A stretch of 64,000 nt of DNA from Mesocentrotus franciscanus. Lineage: Eukaryota; Echinodermata; Echinoidea; Camarodonta; Strongylocentrotidae. Positions 1 to 13,778 of this stretch are shown in pieces. Below the pieces are notes generated by a model. It saw only the letters and a program-made list of their open reading frames with translations, ran no database searches and was not told where the DNA came from. Made by a program: the position numbers and the translations under genes. Where the stretch lies: assembly GCA_037976565.1 (NCBI GenBank), contig CP137679.1, forward strand, positions 13,456,780 through 13,520,779, written 5' to 3'. Positions within the stretch are counted from its first letter, which is position 1, and the number at the start of each line of letters is the position of its first letter.

Positions 1-56
1 CAAATGGAATCAACTGAATTATTTACCTCAACATATATAGCAAAACTAATTTGAAT

Positions 57-145
57 AGAAAATGGGATTAGATCGGCCTAATGAGTTTGATAAATATGAA
101 TAAAAAATGGGATTAGATTGGCCTAATGAGTTTGATAAATATGAC
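57..145. repeat. 46-bp tandem duplication
   Basis: Two nearly identical copies of a unit containing AATGGGATTAGAT and CCTAATGAGTTTGATAAATA start at about 61 and 107. They differ at only a few bases, which suggests a recent local duplication. No coding potential is visible. Confidence 0.85.
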
Positions 146-2097
146 ATCTGTCTGGGGGAGGAGAGAGAGAGTGGGCGGTGACCATGGATATAGAAGAAAA
201 ACAAACCAGTGGGCGTGTGGAGATTTGGAAATCCTGTGGTGAACAAAATGAAAATAATACAGTACAGTGAATGTTGTAACTCCGGGACTATTTTGTCTAC
301 CAATGTGGAAAATATGACAGTATTTGTCATCACACTTTAGAAGTATGGACATTTTGACTGGAAATAGAGGTTGGTTGATTCAATATGTAACTAAAATGCA
401 TTCTTGAAATTATCGTTGTTATCATTGATATAATTTTAAAATCATTGTTATTAACATATCCACCTCTATGCACAGGCTAAATACTTCCACTAAAGCGCAT
501 ACAGCAAATTGCACTAAATTATATATACATTTGCAATAATATGACTTGAGAGATGAAAGGTAGAAACTGTAAAGGGCACGTGTGTGGAGTTATTTTAATG
601 TCAAAGGGAGTTGACGGTATCCAGTATTGATGATACGATGATGACAATAATCTTGGTTCGGTGTGAGCCAATGAAACGCATAATTTCACTCCAATCCTTG
701 TAGGCACTCTCCAATGCAATCCATTCAATTTCAAATTAGTCGGGGTGTCGGGCTAACAAATGAATAGCCACCAGGCCCAAGGCGAGAAATGTTTCTATTC
801 ACTCTTCCTTCGTCAGCCTTTGAAATATTGATGAGGCTGGAAATTTGATGTGGAAAAGCCTCTTCTCGCGTCCCGCATAACTGAGGATAACTTAATCAAT
901 TACAGAGCAGTACAGGTGATTGATTATTTTCTTCCCAGGCTCGAAATTAAATTCCCCAAGGCAAGGTTTATGTTGCGGGGAAGGCACAACATAGCACTTA
1001 TTGAATGATCGCAACCGACCAGTTTACCTCTCATATAATTACAACCAAGAGGATAAGCACACACACGTGAGCTTTGTTTCTTCATTTATGTATCATTGCC
1101 AAATATGTCATTGCCAAATATGTGCTAATTAATTTGTTTTCAGGAGTCTAAGTGTGTCCTTTTAATTGTTTAATTGAGAATCGAGCTATTGACGCCCCCA
1201 TAACATCTGAGCTAGTATGGGTTGCAATAGATCATTTCCAATATATATGTAAATCGTATGCATATATGAGAGCCAAATATTTCCCTTGACGACTGTGAAA
1301 CAACTTTACAAAGATTTACTTGACCTTTGACCTTTGATTTAATAACTATCGTTTCCAGACTCAGCTCGAACGCTGCCCAATGAAATAAAGTATAAATTGA
1401 ACTCGAATACAAAGAACAGATAGTTACATTGTTTATTGCAATTCAACAATAAAAATGATTTAACTTATGGATGAAGAGTAATAAACTACTAATCAAAATT
1501 CAATCACGATGATATGAATTTAGTTCTTAAAGACACCATGTTCGTTAGCTCGCCTTTTGTCCCTGTGTATAGGTTCATCTACTAATTCATGCAAACAGCA
1601 GATGACCTACAAACAAACCTATTTACCTAATTCTTCAGCCTGACCTGAACGAATTTATGAGAAAAAACGCGAATACCTTCTAGCACAATTACTGCATTGT
1701 TGACTGATCATGCAGAAAATCGAAATTAATTAATCAACCTTTCAGTACTAAAAGTTGAATGTTGCATTTTAATATTATGTTAATTCAATATGGGTTTACT
1801 TTTATTTCTGTTATAGAAAGAATGATATCACAAGTGAATTACCAATTTCAAATAGTTGTAGTGCGTGTAATACAATGCATCAACATGTAGTTATATTCAT
1901 ATTGGTACTAGGGCATCTCTCCTTGATATGTTTGGTAATAGACTTTACGACTGAGCTTATTAGGAATGACCCATAAAACAGTTAATATGGCTGCGGTATG
2001 TTTTTGACCCGTCTTTTCCTTTTCATTCCCGCAGAAGTGCCGCTGTCTGCCACCTGGGGCAGCTAAAATTGTTTCTGGGTTTTCTACGTGCCTGTAT
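146..2097. other. Non-coding stretch, no gene seen
   Basis: This stretch is AT-rich and all frames are broken by stops. A short doubled phrase, TTGCCAAATATGT, lies near 1096-1122. I see no exon with flanking splice sites and no recognisable element. Confidence 0.6.
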
Positions 2098-2250
2098 TTG
2101 TCTACCAAAGCCGGGAGAGAGAGAAAACAAAAAGAGAGAGGAAAGATCGAGAGAGAGAGAGAGATAGAACAGGAGAGATGGGAGAGAGATCATGTTTTAA
2201 ATATATATAGAGAGAGAGGGGTGAAAGAGTGGGTGTGTGCGTGTGCGCTT

Positions 2251-2281
<31 letters not shown>

Positions 2282-2295
2282 TAAGAGAGAGAAGA

Positions 2296-2329
<34 letters not shown>

Positions 2330-2405
2330 GAGGGGGTTGTCTGTGTTTGTGAGAGAGAGACAGAGAGGGGGAGGGAAAGAGGCGAATAGAGAGAGAGAGA
2401 GAGAG
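2098..2405. repeat. Long interrupted (GA)n microsatellite
   Basis: About 300 bases consist mostly of GA dinucleotides on the + strand, with short interruptions such as GTGTGTGCGTGTGC. The open frames on both strands here (Arg/Glu-rich on +, Ser/Leu-rich on -) are simple-repeat translations. Confidence 0.95.
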
Positions 2406-3559
2406 TCATAGCTTGGTTTAAGATTTCTCTCTATCACCATTATTACATTACCGCTGAGCACTCGGCATGGCAATGGTCTTAATGATTCTTTACTCGGTTC
2501 AAAATAAGCCAGCTGATATGCCTATTGCTTTAAGCTTTAAAGGAAAAGGGAGCCAATGCAGGGGAGAGGGAGGGGTGCAAAACCATACCTTAAACATCAT
2601 ACCATATCAATTACGCAACGTACATAAGGCAGTTTTCTTTTTAACTGTGCATATTAGTTTGATTTTACATTTATATGACCCTACTGCTTATTTCGAAATT
2701 GCACATTATTTTTGTGTAGTATTACAAAGTCTCCAGTTAAAGATAGCCTGATCATATGAAGCAACATTTACCCCAAATCCCCTTTTTATTGTTATTTTTA
2801 CATGACTCTTATGGGTGTTCTTCTTGTAATGCTTGTCGAATTTGGTGTAGAGACAATACAACAACAAAAACCCCACTAGTAGCTATCAATAACGGTGGAG
2901 AGCTACAAGCCAATAAAATATATATTTAAAAAACCCAAAAGACCCCCCACAAAAAAACACACACACACAATCTTTCAATGTACCTTTAACCTATTTCATT
3001 TCTGTCCCCTTCAATCGCTTCTGGGTTTAATTCTCTCACTGGCTTCCCGAAACGATCGAGAATGAACCCTTGCCGCGATTCCCTTATCTCCATTTTATTT
3101 CCGTGTCGTGTTTGCTGCTGTTTATAGGGACGAAATGTCACAAGTAGCAGTCATTTCCTCAGAGAAATCACAAGTTATGAGTTTAACATCCTACCGCGAT
3201 GTCTCTTCCCATGTCGACTCTCTAGAGATTTGTTTTAAATAGCATGCATTTCCAAGTCTCTATTTTCAATCTATGTATTATATGATTCGTGTTACATGTA
3301 TGTATTAATAAAAAAAAAATGCGTGTCTCATATTTTAGTGACCCCTCCTTGTACATCCCACCTATCTACTCAAACCGAATATATTTACGCGAATTGTTAA
3401 CAGTAAAAATATTGCTCCATTCAAAGGCGTATCCACGATTATAGAAAAGGGTGTTTTTGTCAACAGCAGAAAATATTCGATCAATGGGCAGACCAATTTA
3501 TACATAGTAACTATAACCTTTAGATTATAATAATAATAATACATTCTTTACCCAGGGAA
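2406..3559. other. Non-coding stretch, no gene seen
   Basis: This is ordinary AT-rich sequence with a short (CA)n tract near 2950-2970 and a poly-A run near 3308. No exon-like frame is present. Confidence 0.55.
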
Positions 3560-3765
3560 ACCTAATCAGCTCCAATACCGTTGTTCATGAGGGCCCTGCA
3601 ATTATATTATTACCACTTAACAAATGCCCAAATACACCTAAGTGGGGAGTGGCAAAAGAAGATTAATGTCTTGCCAAAGGACATTAGTGCCGTGCTGGGA
3701 TTCGAACACTCAACCCTAGGATTGATAGTCATGTGATTGAACCACTTAAGTTCAAATCAAATTCT
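3560..3765 (-). mobile_element. tRNA-derived SINE (family with CCTTTGGCAAGACATTAA body)
   Basis: On the minus strand a tRNA-like head carries a B-box-like motif, GTTCGAATCCCAGC. It is followed by a body with CACTAATGTCCTTTGGCAAG, and then by a tail that becomes rich in AAT triplets. A second copy with the same order lies at about 48560-48790, also on the minus strand. A functional tRNA gene is unlikely because the head cannot be folded convincingly and it is fused to the SINE body. Confidence 0.7.
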
Positions 3766-5984
3766 AACATGTATTATTGAAATAAAAAAGTGAAAGCATG
3801 GCGATTTGTATATTTTTTCCTGATAAGAAAATAGAATATAGTGGTAATACATTGATAGGAAAATGAATCATCATCATCATATGTTTTATTATAATTTATA
3901 GTTGATAAAAAAAGTATTCTATACGACTTTGGATTGTAAATCATAGATGAGTATGATGTTGAATATCGAAACTTCCTATAAATATATATATATATGCGTT
4001 ACGACGTGCATTAATATATTGGAAAGTGTTGAAAAAGCATATAGAACCTTTAAAGCATCATTCTTGATTAATGGAAGTAAATATGTTTTCTAAAGAGACA
4101 CGTCACGGAGGAAAACTTGGTGTAGAATTACTTTTCTGTTTACAAACAGTTTCACCTACCGCGTTTATTTAAGGCATTACCAAAATCTATAAGGTGAGAT
4201 TTATTTTTATTTCAATTTATAATCTCTTTTATGATTCCTGTTATTACAAAAACATATTACCACGGTTATATAATTGTATATTCACAAGAATCTAGAGATT
4301 TAGAACCCTGTGCTCACCTCATTACTGTATGGGGGAATATAATCGAGGAATAGAATTAAGTGAATGATGGATATCGTTAAGATTAAATTAAAATCAAATT
4401 TTACAGATAAACATTGACAAGTTATATATGTGTATATAGTGAACAATGATTGGAACCCCTTTATTCCAAAATGTACACTGCTTTATTTCTTTATAAAACA
4501 CATTCCATCAGTCCTGATATATATTTTATAACAAGAATATCGAGTAAAAATAATTATGAATGTGCGTGTCATCATCATCGTGTACATTGAACAACCTTTC
4601 CACATTGTTAGTCAGGGAATATTAATGGTTTTAGGCAAGAACAGACAACTTCAAATTGGCAACACGTTACGGCGCTGCGCAGACGATATGTGCAGGGAAG
4701 CCAATTTTGTGTCAATATTTGCTCGTGCCAACAATAACTCTAAAGCGTCCACTTGACAACGCTCCGCGCTCTTGACTTCATTTTGTCTCTCTCTCGCCCA
4801 ACCGCTAAAACCAATTGACGTTCACTTCACTTGTTATCAGAGATGATGTGTCGAAACTCTTTCAGTGAAGAGAAGAGAGAGAGAGAGCAACGGGGTTTTC
4901 TATCACCGTTTTCATTGTAAGGAATTGGATTACCTCACACTCCTTTGAAAGACAGATGAATCATTCTATAAGTAGGCGATCGGTTTTCTTGCCAGCGGTA
5001 GCCTGTTGTCTAGGTGTTTTTCTTTCAATTCATACTTTCCTTAGCCTTTTTTCTGCTTATTTTCCCATTTCTGCTCTGCTGTATTCAATTAAAAATAACA
5101 TACACGATGGAATTGAGAAAATGTCTATTAGGGGACAGAATGAGTTTCCTTAACATTTGTTTAAATTGATAACTCTGGTATCAATAAATTTTGTTTACAA
5201 AGGACTACTGATACAATATGCATACAAACTGACAATGTGTATAAAGGTTACACCGGGTATCGAAGTGATTCGTAAGTTCGATGTTCAAACTGACAATGTT
5301 GATATTTCTATTTGGTATTGTCTTATCTAAACCTCATTCCAATAGTGTTAAATAAACTTATCCATTCTGTGCTTTGATATTTCATCACGATTTAAGCATA
5401 ATGAATAAAATAATCAAAACATCGAATCCAAAAACTTTTTTTGTTTAACTCCCTGGCAAAATAGCATTACATTCAGCATGATCAGTTACTAAGTGCGCGC
5501 CTAAAACTGTTACCCAGCTATACAGCTTTTAAGAATTCTACCCAGCATGTGTTTTGAAATTAATCACAGAAGCTTTGGAGGCATGCAGTGCGTTGAGAGA
5601 TGCATCATATAAGGCCTTCAAACACATATGAAGTTGATTAAGATGCCTATGGTGTGTGTACACGATGCATATTTCATGTATAAATATAACACCTTGTTTA
5701 TCTTACCTGTTAGAAAGTGATTACTGAGCAACCAAGAAAGCATGTCGAACTGAAAAAACATATCCTGGTATCTAAATTAAAACTTGGTTAAAGGATAAGC
5801 CCTCCCTTCTCCTATTCATGAATATATTTTCACCTTCCCAGTTCGCACATAATCTCTCTCCTTATCTCTATTTCCATCTTTTACTCCCTATTTCTGTATT
5901 CGCCTAATTATTAATGTGTTGGTCGGTTTCTCCCCCCCCCCCCTCCCCTTCACCCGCCCCACTCCCGTCGTCCCTCTCTCTCAT
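3766..5984. other. Non-coding stretch, no gene seen
   Basis: This is AT-rich sequence with short (TA)n near 3985 and a brief (GA)n near 4873-4888. A 65-codon hydrophobic frame at 4956-5153 lacks splice context and any recognisable similarity. Confidence 0.5.
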
Positions 5985-5999
5985 TCTCCCCCTCTCTCT

Positions 6000-6042
<43 letters not shown>

Positions 6043-6345
6043 ACACACACACAAACACACATACACTCAAACACACACTGTCCCTCCCTCTCTAATCCCT
6101 TCCCCTCTCCCCATCTCCCCTCTCCTCCTCTCACCCTTTCCCCTCCCCCTCTCTCTCTCTCTCTCTCTCTCTCCTTTTCACACACTTTCGCACTTTCACC
6201 ATGATGGTGAAATGAAGAGGATGATCCTCTTTGTTAGGTCTGTCTGTCCTTCCCTCGCCCTTTTCTCCATCTTGCTCCCTTTCTTTGTCTCTACCTCATA
6301 ACGTTTCTCACCCCACTCTCTCTCTCTCTCTCTCTCTCTTTCTGT
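5985..6345. repeat. (CT)n / (CA)n compound microsatellite block
   Basis: Long CT runs at about 5985-6040, 6140-6172 and 6315-6340 are separated by C-rich and CA-rich sequence. Frames through this block are Ser/Leu/Pro or Arg/Glu low-complexity translations. Confidence 0.93.
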
Positions 6346-6615
6346 GTCATATTCTCTCTTTCTCTTATACGCCCTTTAAGTCTCCACGTGGTCTGCCTTC
6401 CTCTGTCTATATCACCACCTACACTGTACGTCCTTACTTTCTTTCTCTGTCTCCACCTCGTTCCGATCCTTTTGGTATTTTTGTTTTTAATCTGCATGAT
6501 TCCTTGCTTCTCCTGTGTATGACTTATATATTGAACACCTATAGCTCTATCCATTCTATACTCTCATTCTGCTTTCAAAATGTTTTGTTCGGTTGTCATG
6601 TTCCTATTAAATTCT

Positions 6616-6647
6616 GATGTACACGCATTTTAATGCAGGTGTACATC
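6616..6647. other. Short hairpin
   Basis: GATGTACAC near the left end is matched by GTGTACATC at the right end, with a further GCATT/AATGC pairing inside. This gives a stem of about 14 paired positions with small bulges. No terminator or small-RNA role can be assigned. Confidence 0.5.
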
Positions 6648-7744
6648 ATGGAGTTTGACACGCCTGTTACAGACTTATGTTAGGCATTGTGCGAGCCAAC
6701 CAGCAAATTGAAATACAGTAGCATTGATTTTGATATCCTCAATTTCATTTCTTTCTTCAAATTATGCAGCCTCATAGCCAAAGGAGCTTGATTTCAAATA
6801 TAACATCATGAATTTATTTTGACAGGAAATACCTTAGACGACCCTTTTTTCGAATCTATACCACAAGATCCTGTTTCATGGAAATTGTAATAAGACATAG
6901 GTCGGTTCCAATTTATATCTCAGAAAGGGGAAAAAACCAATGAAGCTGCAAAACAAGATTTTTAGCATGTTCGAAATGAATTTTTGCAGAAGTACAATGT
7001 GATCTGAATTAGAGTGATGGATATCAGTCCTACTTTAACCGATCTAATTTGGCTATTATGAACCAGGTTATTGCCCTCCTTTTAATATGAGAGTAGCTGA
7101 TCCCTCGGAAATCATCTAACACTGCTACACCTCATTGGAATATGTGGAACAAGGACAGAATGCCCTTCTGGACAGGCAATTTCGTGAGCATAGTGTGACC
7201 ATAATTGAAACTCACTGGCTCTCCGAAGACGGTGGTCTACTGCTACCGTGCCGCGCATGCACACGCTTTTCATCAAAAGTCGGATACACATCGATCACGG
7301 GGGAACCGGATATGAGATCCTCCGTGAACCGGAAGTGATCCTCCGTGCACCGGAAGAGTTGAAGCGGGTGTCTCGACAGCATGACTAAAAATCTAACGAT
7401 TTTACCCCCCTTCGCCGTTGCTGCAAAACATTATACAAACTGTGTGAAGAGATGAGGGTTGTCGAGCCGGACACGTGGGCGAATTGTGGTTGGGAAGTGT
7501 ATCAGTTTTCTTGTCCGGGTTCCTAATGTTTGTTGTCACGTGATCCCCTGTTTTCGATGCTCCCCGGTTTCCTCCACCCCTCCCCTACGACTTGTATTAC
7601 GCGACATGTATTTGGAGTGTCAAGGATGGTGCCACTCGGCAAACCTGCAGGCGCTTGAAAAAAACGTAAGACTTCCTTTGAAGGAGGGGGATCATAGTTA
7701 CACGTCATCTTTGGATTATAAAAAAAAATCTCTGACATTCGGAT
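6648..7744. other. Non-coding stretch with a 21-22-bp tandem repeat
   Basis: No gene is seen. Near 7315-7357 a short unit containing GATCCTCCGTG and ACCGGAAG is present twice in a row. A 110-codon frame at 7459-7791 runs into a GA microsatellite and is not recognisable. Confidence 0.5.
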
Positions 7745-8000
7745 TGAAGAGAGAGAGAGAGAGCGCGCGCGTGAAAGGAAGAGACAGGTAGAGACAGAGA
7801 GAATAGGACAGAAAGCGCGCTGGAACAAACAAGACTGAAACAGATCTGGAGAGATATAGGGGAAGGGAAGAAAGTGAGGAAAAGGAGAATAAGACGGAGA
7901 GAGAAAGAGAGAAAGAGAGAGAGAGAGGGGGGAGTGGGTGTGAAGGGAGGTAAAGAGTAAGAGAGGGAGATACAGAGATAGACAGACTTAGAGAGAAAGG
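7745..8000. repeat. (GA)n-rich block
   Basis: The sequence is purine-rich, dominated by GA dinucleotides with AAG and GGAG interruptions. The long minus-strand frame here is a Ser/Leu repeat translation. Confidence 0.9.
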
Positions 8001-11000
8001 GAAGAAATGAACCAAGGGGAGGTTATAATACAGAATAGGAAGAGAGAAAATGAAATGTGCGTGTGTGTTTGTGGTGATGGCTTCTTTATATACAACTATG
8101 TACCGTTGGACGGACTTAATAGGAGATCTGACAAAATAAACTTTTATAAAACCAGCACCATATCCCCCTCCTCCTCCTCCTATGGTCATGAATGGCGGCA
8201 AGATTGATAGCTCCCATATATAGACCATGAATCTAGAGATTGACCATAGATTGGATACATCCTCATTCTCGAGAAGGTGATTCACCTTACACAAAATGCA
8301 ATGACTGTGCTTTCACAATATTTATTGCCGAATAATTAATTAGCATGAACTACCCCAGACCAACATGCATATGTTGGGCTGGGATAGAGATGGCGCCGGT
8401 GTGTTTCAGCCGACGAGCTGAACTGGTAGCGGTATTGCTGTAAATAATGTAAACGACCTTCGCACACTTTTAGTGGCATTTTAATTTGATTTCGAGGAGG
8501 TGCAATTGACATATTTCTTTGAGAAAATATAATGGAAAGGATACACATGTATATGATTTGAATTTGGTGGTGTTGTAATTGGTTGGTTGGTGCACTCGGC
8601 GAGCGAACACCTCGCAGAGAATTCGCAAAGCCAACATCTGGAAATAGACGGGCGGCGTTTACAGGGGCAAAAGAGTGACGTAAGGATAAGCTACATCAAA
8701 TGTATGCGGCAGTATCAAAATCAATATCTGCGATGTGGGACCACAAAAGCTTCGGATGAATCATTCTGCTAGTTCGTACGAAACTTAATTTATTGTTTCT
8801 ATAAGAGGCAGATATTCAGCAATTACGAGCATCTAATGCATAAATTACTTTGAACGATCTTATAACGATTTTATGAATCGATCGCTATATGAGATACATA
8901 AATTGCCTGCATTATCATAAATGTTTTAGTTGTAAAAGTTTATAACCTCAAATTAGTCAAGATAAAATGACTGGGCCAAGACCAATGTCCAATATGAGAC
9001 CATGCATCCAAGAACTTTATGCTGAAACGCACGTTAACAGCTTCAGAAGACTAAGAACACCATTCTGACGCTTTGGCGCCACCACTAGACATACTGAGCC
9101 AGGTAGTTGTATGTCCACAGCCTGATAATGCTATACCAGAAACGGAAACTAAAATATAGTATAGTATACATGATTATGTATAATCTAATTGTGTATAGAT
9201 ATGTCCAATTTCGGGTTTTCCCAACAATGACAAAATATCAGTTGGTATATAAGTTCCACACATTATTCTAGATAGCGTATACAAGTATGGCATGCCTTAA
9301 TGGCGGTATATACACGATCTACGGTAGATGTAAACACAGCAATATAAGTTGCGAACACACCCACAGTCACTTAATCCCGTTTTTTTAAACACAGCCACTC
9401 ATTTTTGATATAGAAAATATGTCGATCAAAGTAGGCCGATTGACTTCTTAATTACAGTCTTTAAAATAATCTTCAACGGATGTTATATCTCAGCTTGGTT
9501 ATGATAATTATTAAATTGACATGAACAAAATAGATAAGTGCACGCATGGGCTGTTGAGGGCATTGTGGGCGCATGCCTTAAGTTTCTCAGCTCCAGTTTT
9601 TAGAAGGCTTTTTAAAAATCTATTGTTATTTTGTTTCGTTCATTCGTTTACTCTCTAATTATCGACTTAAGAATATAGGTTATACATATTTAAGAATAGA
9701 GATTTAATAAAAACTTATAAGGAGTCTTGTAAATGCCTTTATCTGAAATGAGGATTTGGGCTAATGGCATAATTTCAGGAAGTCTTTATTTTCGTACCTT
9801 AAGGCACGCAGAACCCAGGTTGCTTTTCAAACTAGAACATTTTTCTTTAAAAAATGTCCCCAAATCTTAGTCGGCATTAAAAAAAATTCCACTCCTGAAA
9901 CCCTTGTTTCCTTCAGTCTGTCAGCTACTAGTATAGCGGAGTACATGTCTGAAATGGTTATGAAATTAATAAGGTTTATCAAAAATCTCATCCTTGCACA
10001 TTAAATATCTCCGTTTATGTTATTAAATGATAGCAGCTACTTTCGAAAAATCAATCTACGGTATTTTAAATAGCCTTGTGCGTCAACGATTGAAGTGTGC
10101 GAACATAACAATGACTTATCACGTAATCCGAACATGATTTATATTGGGCATATATTACGGTATCGAAATTGCCCTTGAGTTGAATTTCAGAAGGAAAAAA
10201 AATATTGCAATCATGTTCATCTCTCCCTATCTGACTTCTAGAGAAAGGGCAAATTGCGATAGTAATGTTCATGAAATTTGGTTTAGAGGACAATAATTCC
10301 ACTACTCCTCCTTCATCTCATGTGATGCATCTACCAGCTCTCATCACATGCCCATACACCCCTAGATTGGCCTGCACAGTTGGTTGCTATGGGCGCTCTC
10401 ATCCATGACGTCACAACGCAGCTGGATGAGTGAATGCTGTTGTTTTTCGCCAGCGGCGATTACGATATTAAACTCGAAGCATGAAGGAGATATGAAATAT
10501 GGGTGGATATTAATCAGGCGTCGCTTTGAGAAAAGGGGAGGGGACCAGACGAACGGGAGGGGACATGGGTGTGGTCAAAAAAAAAACTAGGATAAAGTGG
10601 GATGGACATGGAAGAGAAAATTAAATTAAACAACACGTGTGATAGAGATATCTTAATAATTATATGAAAATGTATTAATATGAATTCTTAGCATACACTT
10701 ATTGCAATGAGCATATTATCCATAAACATGTTATCAACTTGCATTGGGGATTTATTGGAAAAGGAGTCACAGTATTTACCACCATGTCTAACTTAGAAGA
10801 AAAATTAATTTAAAAAAGATGGGATACTCTTGCAAAGAAATATATCTTCTGTTTTAGAAGGAAAAAAACCCTGTAATATACATGGTGGGTGAATATACCA
10901 AGCATCATCCTGTTAACATTTCTAAGGTAACGACACAAACGAGCACTCACACCCAAACAGTACCAATATTAATAGCGCTGCTACCAATTTTGATACAACT

Positions 11001-12054
11001 TACTCATGTTCTGATATGACTTCTTACCACATGGCGTGTGTATCGATGTGTATGTGTGCAGTGTTCAGTGAGGCGCCATGGGAGTTAGTCCACGATCGCT
11101 CTACCTCAAAAGGTTACAGGGGACCAAAGTCAAGTGACCGAAAATATATCCAAATTTTGAAGAAGGGATATAAAGAAGATGGTGGAGAAAAATTGCATCA
11201 CTTGGAAATTAATATCCGTTGATGTTGATGCCTTAATGCTCTCGCCCGGAAAGTGGGTCAACGTTGCTAAAGTTCGGTAGGGAGGGCAAGGTGGAAATTA
11301 ATATAGCTTGGTTCATGGTTTTACAGCAATGTTCTCACTTCGAGATTACAGAAAGCAGAAATTAAAGAAGCACACTTCTCTTAAAAACGCCTCCGTTGTG
11401 TACTATTTCAGAAAATTAAATGTGTTTTTTAAATTAAGTTTGACATTATAGATAGAGAGCGTTGTTAATCTGCTTGCAGGAATAGGAGTAGACAAACTAC
11501 AAATTAAATAATTGTAAAGTATGCCCCTCATTCCCTTCCTGGCTTTGGTTCGTTTTGTAAAATGATTTGATTTGGCTATTGATCAAGAGTTATAACGCGC
11601 ACATCTTTAACTTCTGTACATTAATAGCTCAATACACAGCAATATACTTGTATATTATGAATGAAAGGGTCCTTCATGAATCTGTTTATTAAATTACTGA
11701 TGCATTAAAACATGTAGGTGTGTATTCGAAAGGTATAAAACAAGGGGGCCCGAGGTAGCTTCCATGGACTGCGGTAATATCAACATCTTCCCGACACCCC
11801 ACCGACCCTCAATCACCCCCTCTCCTTGTCTTACCCCTCCTAGCTATAAGCAGTCATTTCATTCTCGTTGACCTTACAGACGTAATTTTGCCTCAAGTTA
11901 CGAGTTTGTTTTCCACTCATAATTCGTATCATACATCGCTTCTTTACTATACTCGGAAGGTCACCGTATGCCGCCCTTCCCCTTGGTCTTCTTTTTTTTC
12001 CTGCTAGCTCGCTGTCTATCTTTGTTTTTCTCTCTATATTACTTGCCCTCTCCC
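8001..12054. other. Non-coding stretch, no gene seen
   Basis: This is AT-rich sequence in which all frames are short. A perfect palindrome TGACGTCA, the consensus of the cAMP-response element, occurs at 10406-10413. With no gene beside it I do not call it regulatory. Confidence 0.5.
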
Positions 12055-12080
12055 TCTCTTTCTCCCTCACCCCCCTCATA

Positions 12081-12113
<33 letters not shown>

Positions 12114-12242
12114 GTAAAACTGTATTTTCTTATCTCTCTGTTTCTCCTCCCTTTTTCATATCCTCACATTCTCCATCCCTATCTTTTACTGATTCACCTG
12201 AGCTCAGTCTATCTATGTTTCTTTCTCTATCTCACACCCACT

Positions 12243-12285
<43 letters not shown>
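12055..12285. repeat. (CT)n microsatellites
   Basis: CT runs occur at about 12079-12107 and 12248-12280, separated by mixed pyrimidine-rich sequence. Confidence 0.9.
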
Positions 12286-12700
12286 CTTTCAAATGATTTG
12301 GACAGAAATCGAATTCACACAAGTCGTAATTGTACTCTTCCTTTTTTCTATATTATACCAATGTAATATTTTAATAACTAGTTCAAGCAATAAATTCCCA
12401 GCTAACAATTATTTGCAATTCTGCAGAAATGCTGTTCAAAAGATTTATGAATTAAATTCAATAGATTATCATACACCTGTTAGAAGGCTCTCATTATTCG
12501 ACGAGCGTTTGTAACAGAATCCAAGCATCGTAATTCAGGGTTAAAATATTCGCACTTTCACTATCTCTTTGAAAGAATAATGGGATGCATTATTGAGCAT
12601 TCAGTAACCTGCAATCATAGCCATCTGTTTTTTCACTCTACCCGTAATGCATGCAAGAAGGTTATTATACCCACAGCGTAAATAATTCCCCTAGTACACA
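12286..12700. other. Non-coding stretch, no gene seen
   Basis: An open frame runs out of the CT repeat to 12514. It has no recognisable similarity and no splice context, so I treat it as chance. Confidence 0.45.
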
Positions 12701-12739
12701 CTCTTAAAAACACTTGTCTTCTCGGCGTACGCTTAAGAG

Positions 12740-12900
12740 TGGGCAGCTCATTCCGATAGATAAGCCGCACGCCGGTGTATAGGCCGCGCAGTGGAAGACT
12801 AAGAGGGGCGATTGGCGTGTGGTAGCGGCGAGAAAATGGGTCGATTCAAGCCCGTGCTGTGACGTGTTAATGTGTTGAATGTCACGGTCATCGACAAGAC
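12740..12900 (+). mobile_element. Possible SINE remnant
   Basis: This is a GC-richer patch. A-box-like GGCGTGTGGTAGC is followed about 30 bases later by B-box-like GGGTCGATTCAAGCCC, and then by TCAAAGCACTTATC. That order resembles a tRNA-derived SINE head followed by a body. Only one copy is in the window, so the call is tentative. Confidence 0.3.
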
Positions 12901-13470
12901 CTCAAAGCACTTATCATCTTTACCTATTTATCTATGGAGGGATGGTTCATATAACCAGAGAATTAGAACCTAGACACGTCAAATGATAGTGAAAGAGAAA
13001 CGGGGGGAAAAAGAAAAACATTACCGACTTTTCGGAAAGAGTTACAAAGAGATATACATTCACACAATATATTACATTGATATAGAGAGATGGGATAGAG
13101 AGAGAGAGAGAGAGGGGGAGGGGGTATGGGATGCAGAAGAAAAAAGTGAAGAAAACAGCGTGAGAGGGCGACTATAAAATTGCAAGAGAGATAGATAAAA
13201 TGGCGTCTTCCAAAACAGAAACTTTATTCTCATTCTAAGTATTCTAACGCCTAAAACATGATTGAAAATATCCTTTCGAGCCTATCATTAATTGAGAACC
13301 TTACGTAAATATTGTTACACGATCGAATGCCCATAATGAAATATTCATAATTATATCAAGGTTCTCTTTGGCAGGCGGTATAAAGCTTTGCCACGGCCAA
13401 TGCCGAACAAATTAATTAATATGTATTTAAACATGTAAACAGGAAGAAAATCATCATTGGCAGAGGGAAG
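12901..13470. other. Non-coding stretch, no gene seen
   Basis: A short (GA)n tract lies near 13095-13115. The remainder is AT-rich with no exon-like frame. Confidence 0.5.
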
Positions 13471-13660
13471 GAGATAGAGAATAAGAGAGAGAGAGAGAGA
13501 GAGAGAGATAAAAATGATAACAATAATAATAATGATAATAATAACAATAATAATAATGATAATAAAGTCATTAATATAGCGCTCTTATACAATCATATCA
13601 AACGGTTCCACCGCGCTTGCGAGGGAGAGAGAGAGAGGGGGAGAGGGAGAGAGAAGGAGG
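13471..13660. repeat. (GA)n and (AAT)n microsatellites
   Basis: GA tracts at about 13483-13508 and 13625-13655 flank an AAT/GAT triplet run at 13514-13566. The triplet run ends in TTAATATAGCGC, which could be the eroded tail of a SINE. Confidence 0.8.
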
Positions 13661-13778
13661 GGTGGTTAATTTGGCGACATAGTTAAAAGAATATATAAAC
13701 CTCAAAAACTAGCTTTGACAAAACTAACATGCATTCGAAATAAACAGAAAACTCTCATCAAATACGTCAAAAGGAAAG

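Noticed and set aside
2098..2473. Arg/Glu-rich and Ser/Leu-rich frames in GA/CT tracts (also at 5.9, 7.7, 13.7, 23.2, 25.8 and 63 kb)
   Set aside because: They are simple-repeat translations, and overlapping frames on opposite strands are equally open.
3560..3765. tRNA-like sequences at 3.7, 48.7 and 58.5 kb considered as tRNA genes
   Set aside because: Each is fused to a repeated SINE body, and none gives a convincing complete cloverleaf by eye.
4956..5153. A small frame with a hydrophobic N-terminus resembling a signal peptide
   Set aside because: Hydrophobic stretches are expected by chance in T-rich sequence; there is no further support.
10406..10413. Perfect TGACGTCA sites at 10406 and 49762 as promoter elements
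   Set aside because: No gene start is nearby, and an 8-base palindrome is expected occasionally by chance in 64 kb.
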